Source of the DNA: Capilliphycus salinus
GTDB taxonomy: Bacteria; Cyanobacteriota; Cyanobacteriia; Cyanobacteriales; Microcoleaceae
Direction: 5' to 3'
Assembly (NCBI RefSeq): GCF_047276495.1
Contig: NZ_CP178543.1
Location: 3,410,001 to 3,474,000, forward strand
Length of the DNA: 64,000 nucleotides
Below, piece after piece: positions 35,841 through 46,387 of this stretch. The position numbers and the translations under genes are program-made. The notes beneath the pieces were generated by a model that saw only the letters and a list, made by a program, of their open reading frames with translations, was not told where the DNA came from and did not search any database. Each line of letters begins with the position of its first letter. Positions within the stretch are counted from its first letter, which is position 1.

Positions 35841-38800
35841 AACTGGTTCCAGGCGGTTCGATAGTCTTCAACGCGATCGCACTTGACAAAAGGAGCTTTA
35901 TATGTTATGGTTCGCTCGATAGGGCCGTCGGGGAGGGTGTCGTCTTCAACGCTTATTTCAACGCTTCCGCTTTCCATGTTTTGAACGTCTTCCCAACCGA
36001 TAACGCCTTTTTTGCTGTTTCCTTTCCGGGGTAAACCGACTCCCGTTAACCCTTTGCTGGTGGTGAATACGATGCGTCCGTTGAGGTCATAATAGGTTTC
36101 TCGTTCGTATTGTTGCATCACCGGGAACTGGACTTGGTAAATGGTTATCAGTTCCTCTAGGGTTAGTCCCAGCGCTATCGCCGCTAACACGTCTATCTCT
36201 ACCAGCGCTTGACGCCGTTCGTAGTCTGTCCGCAGGGCGTTGTTTCGCTTCCACTCCCCCGTCAGTTCCCCGAAGTAGTTCCCGTTTAGCCGGGGGTCTT
36301 TCCCTTTTGTCCAGGCGTCTTCCCTATATTTCTCTTCCCAACTCTCTTCCCACAACTCTTTATAATATTTCGTCACGCAGTTTAATCCTAATGTACGAAT
36401 TTGTAAAGCGGGTTGAATTTCAGGAAGGGGTAACAACCTTAATATTGACTCGTAAAGGTCACTTTTTCCTGTTGTTTTAATGTAAAAATCATAAACAACT
36501 GAAGTACACAAACCACAAAAATTAATGAGGTTTTTGTTGCCTGCAAAAGTTGTTGAAATTACTGGGTGAATATGTGCAGAATATTTAGGTGCAATTGCAG
36601 GAATTAAAGTTCGTTCTCCTGATTGACTTAATTGACGACGACACACTAACCTATAAAACTCAGTAACGGGTTTTTTATCATCCCAAGGAACACAAGGAGT
36701 CCGGCGACGGTATTCAGTAGGTGAACAGTCGGGAACGTAGTTGGTTCGGGGGAGATAATTGTCGGGAATTTCTGTTAAGTCGATAACATCATAATCGCTA
36801 TTAAGCTTACAAACTTCTCTGGGGGTTTTGTTTAACGGTGTTCCCACAAAGAAATGAGGCCCAGACAGGATTAATTCTTGGGGAGATTTGGGAAATTGAG
36901 TATCGCGGCGAATGGTATTATCTTTTTGGGCATTAACTTCATTCCAACAAGTTGACGGAGTTTGATAACATACCACATCAGTTAAATGCTTTTCTTGGGC
37001 TGCAAACTTTTCTAATACACTCACTAAATTTTGAGAATGTAAAGCGGGTAAACGGGCTTCTACTGCGGGAGTTCCTTCGGGGTCGTAAAGTTGAGCAAAT
37101 AGCTGTAAAGTATTCAAATCAACACTAATAATTCTTGCCGGATGCCCTTTTGTTTCCCATTTGCTGTTTTCGTCTTTTATCCCTGGGATAACGCCACTAG
37201 CGGGAGATTCAAAGCACTCAAATATAGTTTTGGTGCTGAACAAGTTAGCAATATGAATAAAGCGAATAACGCTGTTTTTGGTTTGCGACGGATTTTGATA
37301 AATATTGATGCTGAATTTTGCGTGATGATCGACATCTGCAAAAAGATTTAACTCATTTTGTAATTGAAAATGGGCTTTCAGATAGCGATAAAGTTCCCGT
37401 CGCAACATACCGCCTTTGGGGTCATCATAAACGCCTTCGGGATGGAGGAAACCGGAAACGCCCCCGGGTTTGCTGAACATCCAGGCTTGGGGAAGAAAAC
37501 ACTTAAATAAATTGGTTTGCGACCCTTTTAACAGGGGATAATTCTGTATTGCATTAAGGAAATTTTGGGTGGCGTCGGATTCTTCGTACTCCTGCAAATA
37601 ACCCCTTCTCAAAGCCGGATATTGCTCAAACAAATCCTCACGGCGCTGGGCTAATTTACTCGCCGATAAATTGCGAATAACCGTCAACGGGTCAAAATCG
37701 CCCAAAACATCCCCTTCTGTCCACTCAATCTTAATCCAAGGGGGATTTCCTATCATTAAATCAAACCCGCCATTGAATAAGAAAACATCCGCAAATTCCA
37801 ACTCCCAATGAAAAAAGCGATACCGTTGCGCCAACTTTTCGACTATCTGTAACTGAGGCTTAAACTTTTTCAACTTATCCAGGTCTACAAACCCCCAATT
37901 TTCCACAAACTCTTGACTTTGTTCCGGGGTTTGGGTTTCAGGAAATAGCGATAACTGCACCGCAGCAGGAACCAACATTTCCGTTTCCCCCAAAATAGCC
38001 CCCACATCCTGCAAAAACTGTTCACGGGTGGGTAACTCCTCCGCCTCTGTTAACGGCCAAAACCACAACCCACACCAGTAGTCCATCACTAATTTTAGGC
38101 GACGGTAAGCCCCAGAATTAACAATTCCTTGAGATAGCTTTTCCTGTTCATAGATTTTATCCTTTTGTTCCAGGGGAGTCTCGCCATTAGTTTCCGGTTG
38201 CTGTCCCCATATCGTCAGACTGTCGGTGGTGCGATCGCGTATTTTTGCGATATCCTGGGCGTAGGATTCCCACAGTTTGGCGATGCGGTGGCTGAGAATA
38301 ACAGCATAGTCCGCCTGTTCCGGCGTGAGTTCGGTTTTACAAAACTCCTTTTGCCATTCGTTAATCGTTTTTACGGCATCGGGTTCGAGTTTTTTAATCA
38401 CCTTATCGGTATAGTTTGCCATACCCGGATCGCCCAAGAGAAAATGAAAAATACCATCATCGGGTAAAGCTTCCCCCAAAGGTATCCGCAGGGGGTCAAA
38501 TTCGTGCCACTTCGCCACTTGTTTTTTACTTCCGGTAACATTTTGGCGGCGATAAATTTGCCGTCTCGCCCCCACCAAAGAGTTCCCGCAGTGGAGTTGC
38601 AAACCGAACCAGGGAATGAAAACCCGCTCGTAGTTGCGCTTGAGCGCACCATCAAGTTCGTAGTCGCGCTTGAGCGCACCATCAAGTTCGTAGTCGCGCT
38701 TGAGCGCACCATCAAGTTCGTAGTCGCACTTGAGCGCACCATCAGCAGGGGGGCTGAAGCCCCTACTACGAACGGCTTGAGCGCGGACTCAGAGGGGGCT

Positions 38801-40783
38801 GAAGCCCCTACTACGAACGGTTCTCCGTAAATAGAGTTTAGCCACAGGGAAACCTCCGCCAACTCCATCGCGATCGGATTTTTGTCTATACCAAAGACAT
38901 TGCGATCGGCGAGAAACATTTTCACCTTTTGTTTTTCAAGAGTTACCCTTTCGTGGGGAATTCGCTGATTCAGTTCCTCCTGTTTGCGTTCCAAATAGGC
39001 TTCGGCGAGTTGGTCTACGGCTTCGTTCAAAAAAGCGGCGCTTCCCATTGCGGGTTCGCAAACGGTCAGCTTTAAAATGTCGTCGGCGGCTTTATCTTTT
39101 AACAACTCTTTGAGGGCGTATTTCACCAAACATTCCGTTAAAGATTGGGGCGTGTAATAGCTGGCGCTTTTTTGTCGGTCCCGCCCCGCAAGCACGAAAG
39201 ATAAACTTACCCTGTTCGTGCTTGCGGGGGTCTTTTTTAGTTTCGGGATCGATCACCAATTCCGACTTTTTAAACTCGTCCAAGCGGCGGGCGGGAACAA
39301 AGTAACCGACTTCGAGTTCGCTGCGTTCGTCGGGTTCTTTTTCGGGTTTAACTTCGTAGAGGTCTTCTTCGGCAAAAAACGCCGACAAACTCAACAGCCC
39401 TTCGTAAACTTCCCCGAGTTGGTTCACCCCCAACTGGGCGTAACTAATTCTACCCCGCCGACTTTTGCCCTTTTGGGAGAGCGACATTAGCTCCAAAACC
39501 CTTTGCAGTACCCGATTGCGAAATTTAACCCCGTTGAGCATTTTCGTGCGTTTGGGGTCAAACAAATGGCTTTTCAGGGCGGGTAAATGGAAGGTATTGT
39601 GGATGGGTTGGGCAGAAAATTCGCCCGGTTCCAAAAGGTTTAACTGTTTGGCTTCTTCGGGATAACCCGACCACAGCAAAGCGAACAAACGGCGAATACA
39701 GGTATCAATATAATAGCCGCTTTCATCCTCGGTTGATATCAATTCAGTTTGTTCCAAATCCCGCAAAGTTTCCAAACTGTAGCCCTCCCGGTACACGTCG
39801 GAACCCATCGGGGCGTAGCCGAGTTCGGGGCGGGCTTCGATGTAGAATACAAACAGCAGGCGGTACACCCACCGCAGGCACTCTATTTTTAACTCGTTGG
39901 GGTCGATTTCTTGCTCCCCCCGTTCCTTTTGTTCGTCGCTGGAAAACACCTGTTTTTTGCTGACGGTTTTCCGGTATTCTATCGCCTCATTTCCCAACAG
40001 TTTAATCGCCTCTCGGAGGGCAAACTTTAAGCTTTCCGAAACGCTATAAGTGTGGCGGTGGCTGTTTTCGTCGAGGGTATCGAGTAAAGCGGTCCCGTCC
40101 GCCGGACAGGTGTGATTTCGATGTAATAAAGTCGCCGCCGCCAGGAGGGAATCCTTATCTTTTTCTTCGAGAAGTTGGGCGAGATCGAACCGCAAAAGCC
40201 GGGAAGCGTTCCACTTGTGGCGGTCTATTAATACCAGTTGGTCTAGGCTGATTAAAATCACCCACCGGGGCGGGTTATCTTCGGCGAAAATGTGGTCGGT
40301 TAGCAGGTCTTCGAGGGTCGAGTTTTCTAAGGTGTCGCCCTCCAGATTTTCGGCGAACTGATACTGTTCGTTTTGCAGGGTTAAAGAAAGAACGTCGAGG
40401 GGTTCTGAAGTGTTGTTAAATCCTTCTATTACCCAGAGTTTTTGGGTGCCGTTGTTGCGGGTGACTTCTGCAATAATCGGTAAAAAATGATCGGAATCTA
40501 AAACCTTTAATTGCGGTTGCCACTGATAGCCCAAAATTGTTAATATTTGTTCAAAAAATGCCCGCTGCTGCTGAAGCTGTTCGGCGGGGTCGTCCAAACG
40601 TTTGAGTCGGTCTAGCAGGCGAAAATAGTCCGGGCGGAGGCGACCCAGGGCTTTATCGGGCGTTTTCTCGTCGGAAGTTTCCAGCCATTCTTTCGCCACC
40701 CCTTTCAGGTCTTGGGTGAGAATAGCATCGAGGTAGTGATCGGAGTAAAATTCGTTTTCGTTGGCAATTCCGGTTAAAGGCAT
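35804..40783 (-). pseudogene. Large adenine-specific DNA methylase (Eco57I/DrmMI-like), broken by frameshift and REP array
   Basis: The N-terminal frame (MPLTGIANENEFYSDHYLDA, from 40783) resembles a type IIG/DISARM-type methylase front end and ends after KFIFR, where an extra base near 39195 shifts the frame. The next frame begins LAGRDRQKSASYYTPQSL and has the AdoMet-binding VCEPAMGSAAFL. It reaches LWLNSIYGEP and then runs into a REP array (38622-38824). The third frame resumes LQLHCGNSLVGARR and carries the catalytic NPPWIKIEW motif of N6-adenine methyltransferases, continuing to 35804. Expected full length is about 1580 residues. In class 1 DISARM such a protein (DrmMI) modifies host DNA; the neighbouring helicases fit that reading. 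All parts are present, but not in one frame. Confidence 0.75.
38622..38824. repeat. REP-derived array inside the methylase gene
   Basis: Four near-identical units of about 32 bases (TTCGTAGTCGCGCTTGAGCG followed by CACCATCAAG) are followed by two units with GGGGCTGAAGCCCCTACTACG. On the coding strand the small units read MVRSSATTNL and the larger ones PFVVGASAP. The array lies between LWLNSIYGE and the FIPWFGLQLHCG segment and shifts the frame. Confidence 0.85.
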
Positions 40784-40794
40784 GGGTTTGTTTG

Positions 40795-41478
40795 GTTAGT
40801 AGTTGGGCTTCAGCCCGATTTATTGGTGTGCTAAAGCACGACTACGAGCGGGTTAGTAGTTGGGCTTCAGCCCGATTTATTGGTGTGCTAAAGCACGACT
40901 ACGAGCGGGTTAGTAGTTGGGCTTCAGCCCGATTTATTGGTGTGCTAAAGCACGACTACGAGCGGGTTAGTAGTTGGGCTTCAGCCCGATTTATTGGTGT
41001 GCTAAAGCACGACTACGAGCGGGTTAGTAGTTGGGCTTCAGCCCGATTTATTGGTGTGCTAAAGCACGACTACGAGCGGGTTAGTAGTTGGGCTTCAGCC
41101 CGATTTATTGGTGTGCTAAAGCACGACTACGAGCGGGTTAGTAGTTGGGCTTCAGCCCGATTTATTGGTGTGCTAAAGCACGACTACGAGCGGGTTAGTA
41201 GTTGGGCTTCAGCCCGATTTATTGGTGTGCTAAAGCACGACTACGAGCGGGTTAGTAGTTGGGCTTCAGCCCGATTTATTGGTGTGCTAAAGCACGACTA
41301 CGAGCGGGTTAGTAGTTGGGCTTCAGCCCGATTTATTGGTGTGCTAAAGCACGACTACGAGCGGGTTAGTAGTTGGGCTTCAGCCCGATTTATTGGTGTG
41401 CTAAAGCACGACTACGAGCGGGTTAGTAGTTGGGCTTCAGCCCGATTTATTGGTGTGCTAAAGCACGACTACGAGCGG
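40795..41478. repeat. Perfect tandem array, 12 x 57 bp REP/BIME units
   Basis: Twelve identical 57-bp units. Each contains GTAGTTGGGCTTCAGCCC, the spacer GATTTATTG, a second hairpin GTGCT-AA-AGCAC and GACTACGAGCGG. The leading GTAG and the trailing CTAC are inverted, so each unit is a pair of opposed REP hairpins (BIME-like). The unit is 19 codons long, so one frame reads (VSSWASARFIGVLKHDYER)12 by chance. The array begins 12 bases upstream of the methylase start codon, where its promoter would be expected. Confidence 0.95.
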
Positions 41479-41548
41479 AGAACGGCTATCAATTTTATAT
41501 GAAATCCGGGTATATAATAAACGTATATAGAAGCGATCGCAGGCAATA

Positions 41549-42628
41549 TTGACAGATGCGCTCAAAGAATCAAAATAGCCGCTCACCTGAGTGTCAGTCA
41601 ACTACACTCCAAGTACAGAGAAGCGAAAAATCCTGTAGCTCGAAGCCAGTATCAGATTCTGTGGTTATTAGCGAGTGGGAAAAAAACGGAGGAAGTAGCG
41701 ATTGCAACAGGATATTCAGTGCAATGGATCAGAAAACTAGCAGGACGTTACAATAGTATGGGGGTAGAAGGACTTAGCGATCGCAGACAAAGCAACCCAG
41801 GAGGCAAACCTCTTTTAGACGAAATTCAAATGGCTCAATTATTACAAGTGATACAACAGCCAGCAGCTGATGGTGGATTATGGAATGGTAGAAAGGTAGC
41901 TGACTGGATGAGCGATCAATTGGAACGCCCAGTCTCAGCGATGGCGAGGTTGGGAATATTTAAAAGCAATGGAATATCGTTTGAGGATGCCTCGACCGGA
42001 AAATCAACAAGCTGACCCCGTAGAACAAGAAGCTTGGAAAAAAAACTCTCAAGTCAGTTAAAAGAATTGCAGCAGAAGTACCCAAATTCAGAAGTTCAGC
42101 TCTGGGCAGAAGACGAACATAGAATTGGATTAAAACCAATATATAGAAGAGTTTGGATACCTTGGTCAGAAGTACCAACAGCTCAAATTAAGTGGCAATA
42201 TAAATGGGTATGGCTTTATGGTTTCGTCTGTCCCGAATCGGGGGAAACTTACTGGTGGCTATTACCCAAAGTTAATACAAAAATATTTGGTCAAGTTTTG
42301 GAAGATTTTGCCAAGTATTTCGGTTTAGGAAAAAACAAACAAGTTCTTTTGGTTTTAGATGGAGCGCTCCGGGCACACCAGTAAAGCTTTAAAAGTACCT
42401 GAAGGAATACATTTAGAATTTTTACCATCATACTCTCCTGAATTACAACCAGCAGAACGACTTTGGCCTTTAACAAATGAACCCATAGTTAACAGATCTT
42501 TTGACACAATAGAAGAATTAGAAGAGGTACTACTGGCTCGGTTAAAAGTGTTAATGGAACAACCAGAATTTATTCATGGGTTAACTTGTTTTCATTGGTG
42601 GCCTAAAATCCAATCTTACGAATACTGA
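41549..42628 (+). pseudogene. IS630-family transposase, multiply frameshifted
   Basis: Pieces in successive frames make a recognisable IS630-type transposase: helix-turn-helix part (GKKTEEVAIATGYSVQWIRK; NSMGVEGLSDRR), the DDE part (VQLWAEDEHRIGLKPIYRRV; WVWLYGFVCPESGETYWW; KQVLLVLDGA) and the C-terminal block (FLPSYSPELQPAERLWPLT). Frame changes lie near 41935, 42020 and 42370. It sits between the REP array and the 3' end of the SNF2 fragment; its last codons overlap that gene's end on the other strand. Element ends were not located. Confidence 0.8.
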
Positions 42629-43554
42629 TTAACCGGATTTGATATTATATAGGGTTCCGGCTCGGTTGTCATTGACAAATTCACCCAATCTTCGTAATCT
42701 TTAAAAATGTTTTCGATGCGGGTTTGTTCTCCCTGTCGGCGCTGCTGTTTGATGGTTTGCGATCGCGTATCCTGCTCAAACTTCAGTTCCAACTGTTCAA
42801 AGTGGCATCCCCGCAACTGTTCGAGGCGGCGTTTTTGTTCGTTCAGTTGTATACTCAGTTCGGCGTCGAAAGTTTGGCGCTCTTTTTGCAGGTGGGTCCG
42901 GGCCTGTGCGATCGCGGTCGAACGCAAACCCAACAGGTCTTCGACATCCACCTTACCGGGGTTGGGTATCGAATGTTTCCCGAGTTGGGTCCGCTCGAGG
43001 GTTTGGCTGAAGGGTTCTGTGCTTTCAAACTTGCCGTTTTTAAAGATAACCGACACCCAACGGTTCAACACCGTCGAACCCCTGCGGTTGGGAAAGCTTC
43101 CGAAACAGATAAATATAGCCTCTCCCGGTGCCATTCCCTCCGCGAGTTGAATGACCGGAGCCTGGTGGCGTCCGAAGTGGAACAAACAGCGATCGCCCAA
43201 CCATTCTACCAGAGGATGCAGTTCCCAGAGGTACTGTTTGACGGGCCAGCGGTCGTCCTGACGGCGGGCTTCGACCATCGCCGCCATGATCTCCCGGGGG
43301 TTCTCGGTTAAACTCAGCAGGGTCTTTTCGTCGGGGCGAATTTCTTTGGGAAGGCGATCGTAGCGGGGTTTGAGTTCCTCGGGAAGTTGCAGTTCTATCG
43401 AGCGCTCGGTTTCGCTGACGTTGAGGTTGGGAACGGGAAAATCAAAGGCGTTGAGGGCGGCGATCGCAAAGTCGAAGGTGGAGGGAAACAGGCTCAACAG
43501 CGTCCCCGTGTCGGCTTGAGGTTCAGGGGCGGTGGTTTCTTCTGGGGTAAAGGT
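42616..43554 (-). pseudogene. C-terminal fragment of an SNF2-type helicase (DrmD-like)
   Basis: The frame has no helicase motor. It reads LQLPEELKPRYDRLPKEIRP, WPVKQYLWELHPLVEWLGDR and APVIQLAEGMAPGEAIFICF, NRRGSTVLNRWVSVIF, and then a coiled-coil end with FDAELSIQLNEQKRRLEQLR. I take this as the C-terminal domain of the RapA/SNF2-like helicases found in DISARM-type loci. This rests on my recollection of the family pattern. Its upstream half is cut off by ISL3 copy 2 at 43555, and its 3' end abuts the IS630 relic. Confidence 0.55.
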
Positions 43555-44169
43555 GGTTCTCCGATACTTGTTATGCCAAATTATCACTTAAATGCCAAAA
43601 TAATAAGGCTCTTTTTTTGAAATTCTCGAAACTTCGCGCATCCAAATCCACAACGTTTCAATACTTTCAATCGATTGTTAATCCCTTCGACAACAGCATT
43701 AGTAGTCTTCTGTTCAAACAGGACCAACTATTTCGGCAAACCATTTCTTGAGAGTGCGGACAAATTTTGGAAAGAATGGTTGAGCCTTGACGACCCACTC
43801 TATCAGCTTAAGAGTTCCTTCTCCTAAATTTTTACTTCGGTCAAAGATCGCTGTAAACTCTTCTTTAAGCTCATGCATTACTGCCAGCATTGCTGAGGCT
43901 TTCTTTAGAGTATCTAGTTTTTCTTTTTGTTCTTCTTTCAAATTATCTTCTCTTTTTAGCAAAATGTATTTGCTGCCCTTTAAGTTAGAAAATAGCTTTT
44001 GTCTGGGTTTGGATTTTAGAGATTCAGCACTTTTTTTTTGCTCAATTCTCCCTTGATTCAATTCTTGATGTAATAGCTTAGTCACATGAAATCTATCGAC
44101 AGTTATTACAGCTTGTGGACAAACTTTTTCTAGAACAGTTTTGTACATCTTATACATATCTATACTTAC

Positions 44170-44224
44170 TCGGGAATCGAGTCATCCGCGCTTCCCCGGA
44201 TTTAAAATCCGGTGAACGGATGAC
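44170..44224 (-). repeat. 55-bp palindromic element in ISL3 copy 2 (shared site)
   Basis: Same position and nearly the same sequence as the element at 14977-15031: outer stem CATCCG/CGGATG, inner stem CCGGATTT/AAATCCGG and the ACTCG-ATTCC-CGAGT hairpin. Confidence 0.8.
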
Positions 44225-44425
44225 TTCTTCTATTTGCTCTAAAATTTCTTTTCCCCAAGATGTTAAGTATTTTTCTAGAACCTTAGCTTTTCTTTCTGGG
44301 ATTAATCCAATTAATTTTCCCGTTTCTAAATCAACTAACACTACAATAAACTTTCCTTGTCCTTTGACTAGAGCCATCTCATCTATTCCTAATCTTGTTA
44401 AATTTTTGAGTGGAATTGGAAACAC

Positions 44426-44479
44426 TCGGGAATCGAGTTGACCGCAAGCACCTGATTCGCAATCAGGTGAACGGTCAAC
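44426..44479 (-). repeat. 54-bp palindromic element in ISL3 copy 2 (private site)
   Basis: Outer stem TTGACCG/CGGTCAA, inner stem CACCTGATT/AATCAGGTG, then the ACTCG-ATTCC-CGAGT hairpin. It is inserted between GAG and GTGTTTCC of the transposase gene, about 40 bases away from the site used in copy 1. Confidence 0.8.
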
Positions 44480-45116
44480 CTCTTGACTCACCTGATTAAT
44501 CATCGATTCTACTTCTTTCTCTGTTAAGTTATTTCTTTTGGCTGCACCCAGTAAATTACTATTAATAACTTCTTCGACAATGAACTGAGCATATCTTTTT
44601 GTATATTTTTGCCTTTTTTTGACAAAATTTAATTCTTCACTAAAGGGTTTTGAGCAAAAATTACACTTAAACTGTCTTCGATTAACTCTTAAAAATATTT
44701 CTTTTTCTCCCCCGGGTAGATCTTTAACTAAATGCCAATGATTCTGATGAAGACGATGACTGACTTTCTGACAGCTTGGACACCTAGCTGTTTTTGAGCT
44801 AGCTTCTACCTCTAAAATTAGAGTTTTTTCAATTTCTTTCTTAGATTTAACTACTACTCCAGTTAGATCAAGAATTTTAGTCAGTTCTCGCTTCATGCTT
44901 GCCTATTTTACCGTAATTTTTAATAGTTTAGCATAATAATTACCGAAGAAACTAATTTTTTTAGAGTTTTAATTTAAGATTTTAAAATTATATTTTTAAT
45001 TAAAATTAAAACTCTATTTTTTCAAAGAATGGCTTTATCTTGACTTCTGACTTCGTTACAACGTTGGTTCATTCTTTTCATGCGAACAATAAATTACTAA
45101 GGAATTAAACTTAACG

Positions 45117-45323
45117 ATGAAGCCACGTTACGATGATGAAGAAAATATATCCCGTCACGCCGCCGCCGACGATGAATGCTGTTACGAAATGGCATCCAAG
45201 TATAATTGGCAATTGCTGGATGTAGAAAAAACGGGCAACCCCATATTAAGCGTTGATTGCGTATTCGGTGGACAAACCGAATTTCCCAAATCGTATTATG
45301 AAACAGAAACGGAGGAAGACTAA
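45117..45323 (+). CDS. Small acidic protein of unknown function
   Basis: A 68-residue acidic protein (MKPRYDDEENISRHAAADDE, ending SYYETETEED). I do not recognise a family. Its stop codon overlaps the start of the next gene by one base (TAATG), so the two are very likely translated from one message. Confidence 0.55.
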   Translation: MKPRYDDEENISRHAAADDECCYEMASKYNWQLLDVEKTGNPILSVDCVFGGQTEFPKSYYETETEED

Positions 45324-45751
45324 TGCGAAAATGGATTATATTTCGAGCCGAAAAACGTCAACCGGGATGGCAGGAACGCAAATATGCTCATACCGGGTCA
45401 CTGACAAAAACCCTGTTTGAACATTACGACTGTTCGGACAGTCCCCTACCTGAACCCGGATACCGACCCCCAGAATTTATCAAAGTTGAGCAATTCTCCG
45501 ATAGTCAATATCCCGAAGCTAAGACTCATCACCGCCAAAGCGACTGGGAAGTTTCGCGGGTCGAAGTCTATTCGCCAGATTTACCCGTTGGAATGGACTT
45601 TGACATGATCGTGATTTGCTATTGTCAGTATAACCCCATCAACGCCCCCCTGAACCCCATGCCGGAGCGTCAAGTCTCGATTGATTCATTTGGTGGAAAC
45701 CAAGAAGCCCATTCCCAATGGGTTGAACGGGAGCAAAAAGCCGAAGTCTAA
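45323..45751 (+). CDS. Protein of unknown function, second gene of a two-gene operon
   Basis: A 142-residue protein starting MRKWIIFRAEKRQPGWQERK. It includes a conserved-looking core, WEVSRVEVYSPDLPVGMDFD followed by MIVICYCQY, and a charged tail. No signal peptide or membrane segment. Not recognised. The one-base overlap with the upstream small acidic gene suggests coupled translation. Confidence 0.6.
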   Translation: MRKWIIFRAEKRQPGWQERKYAHTGSLTKTLFEHYDCSDSPLPEPGYRPPEFIKVEQFSDSQYPEAKTHHRQSDWEVSRVEVYSPDLPVGMDFDMIVICYCQYNPINAPLNPMPERQVSIDSFGGNQEAHSQWVEREQKAEV

Positions 45752-46051
45752 CCCAAGTTTCGATACCCGCTCATACCGAGGGGCAGGTATTATTGAAGTC
45801 AGAAGTTAGAAGTGTGAAGTCAGAAGTTCAAAAAATAATTTGGCAAGCGGACTTGTCAATGAATAACCCCGGATAAATTCCTTTAATTATTCTTTCGGCA
45901 ATAATGCGTTCCTGTACGCAAGATTTGAATATAATTAATAGAATTTCCGCACAATTAATTATAAATTGTCGCCCTTTAATTTTGGCTATAATTATTTTTT
46001 ATAAGCGCAAAATTTTTATTGATGTTGTATAATTGGAGTAAAAACTTTTCA

Positions 46052-46381
46052 ATGAGCCAGTATGATTTTTCACAAATTTTAATGATGATTGATGAATGGG
46101 TTAAAAGTTTAGAAGATTATCAACTCAATCAACAATGTCGTCAATCGGGAAAAAGTTTCTTTGATTTTCTTAAAACTAAAGGATGTCGGGCGGATATTCT
46201 TGCTAAAATTATCATGGATGCAACGGGCTACAATCCCGCACAACTTTGGAGAATCGAAGATGCTCAAAAACTTAAGTCAGCAATTTTTAGCTACGAATCT
46301 TGCGGGGCTGATATCAGGTATCATCAAATAGAAGATGTACGAGAAATTTATGAAACGACAGAATTTTGGTTTCGAGAGTAA
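46052..46381 (+). CDS. Protein of unknown function, first gene of a pair
   Basis: A roughly 109-residue protein from ATG 46052 (MSQYDFSQILMMIDEWVKSL). An in-frame ATG at 46022 is the alternative start. Mostly helical, no recognised motif. It ends six bases before the next gene, so the two are probably an operon. Confidence 0.5.
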   Translation: MSQYDFSQILMMIDEWVKSLEDYQLNQQCRQSGKSFFDFLKTKGCRADILAKIIMDATGYNPAQLWRIEDAQKLKSAIFSYESCGADIRYHQIEDVREIYETTEFWFRE

Positions 46382-46387
46382 TGAGCT

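Larger units (their letters stand above)
43588..44896 (-). pseudogene. ISL3-family transposase, copy 2, interrupted by palindromic insertions
   Basis: Starts MKRELTKILDLTGVVVKSKK at 44896, with zinc-ribbon CPSCQKVSHRLH and CNFCSKPF, then NLTEKEVESMINQVSQE. A 54-bp palindrome (44426-44479) then adds VDRSPDCESGACGQLDSR in frame, after which FPIPLKNLTRLGIDEMALVK continues. The 55-bp palindrome (44170-44224) shifts the frame exactly as in copy 1. The second part (MYKMYKTVLEKVCPQAVITV to KKWFAEIVGPV) ends near 43714, and a last piece with TTNAVVEGINNRLKVLKR follows in another frame. Confidence 0.85.
43555..44952 (-). mobile_element. ISL3-family insertion sequence, copy 2 (degenerate)
   Basis: The left end GGTTCTCCGATACTTG and the right end CCGAAGAAACT match the inverted repeats of copy 1 with a few changes, and total length (about 1.4 kb) is nearly the same. 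It truncates the SNF2 gene. Transposase on the minus strand. Confidence 0.85.

Noticed and set aside
40795..41478. CRISPR array
   Set aside because: Units are identical over the full 57 bases with no spacers, and no cas gene is present.
40792..41502. Open frame encoding twelve 19-residue repeats, seemingly a repeat protein
   Set aside because: It exists only because the REP unit is 57 bases long. The unit is a palindromic DNA repeat found elsewhere outside genes, and there is no ribosome-binding site or domain.
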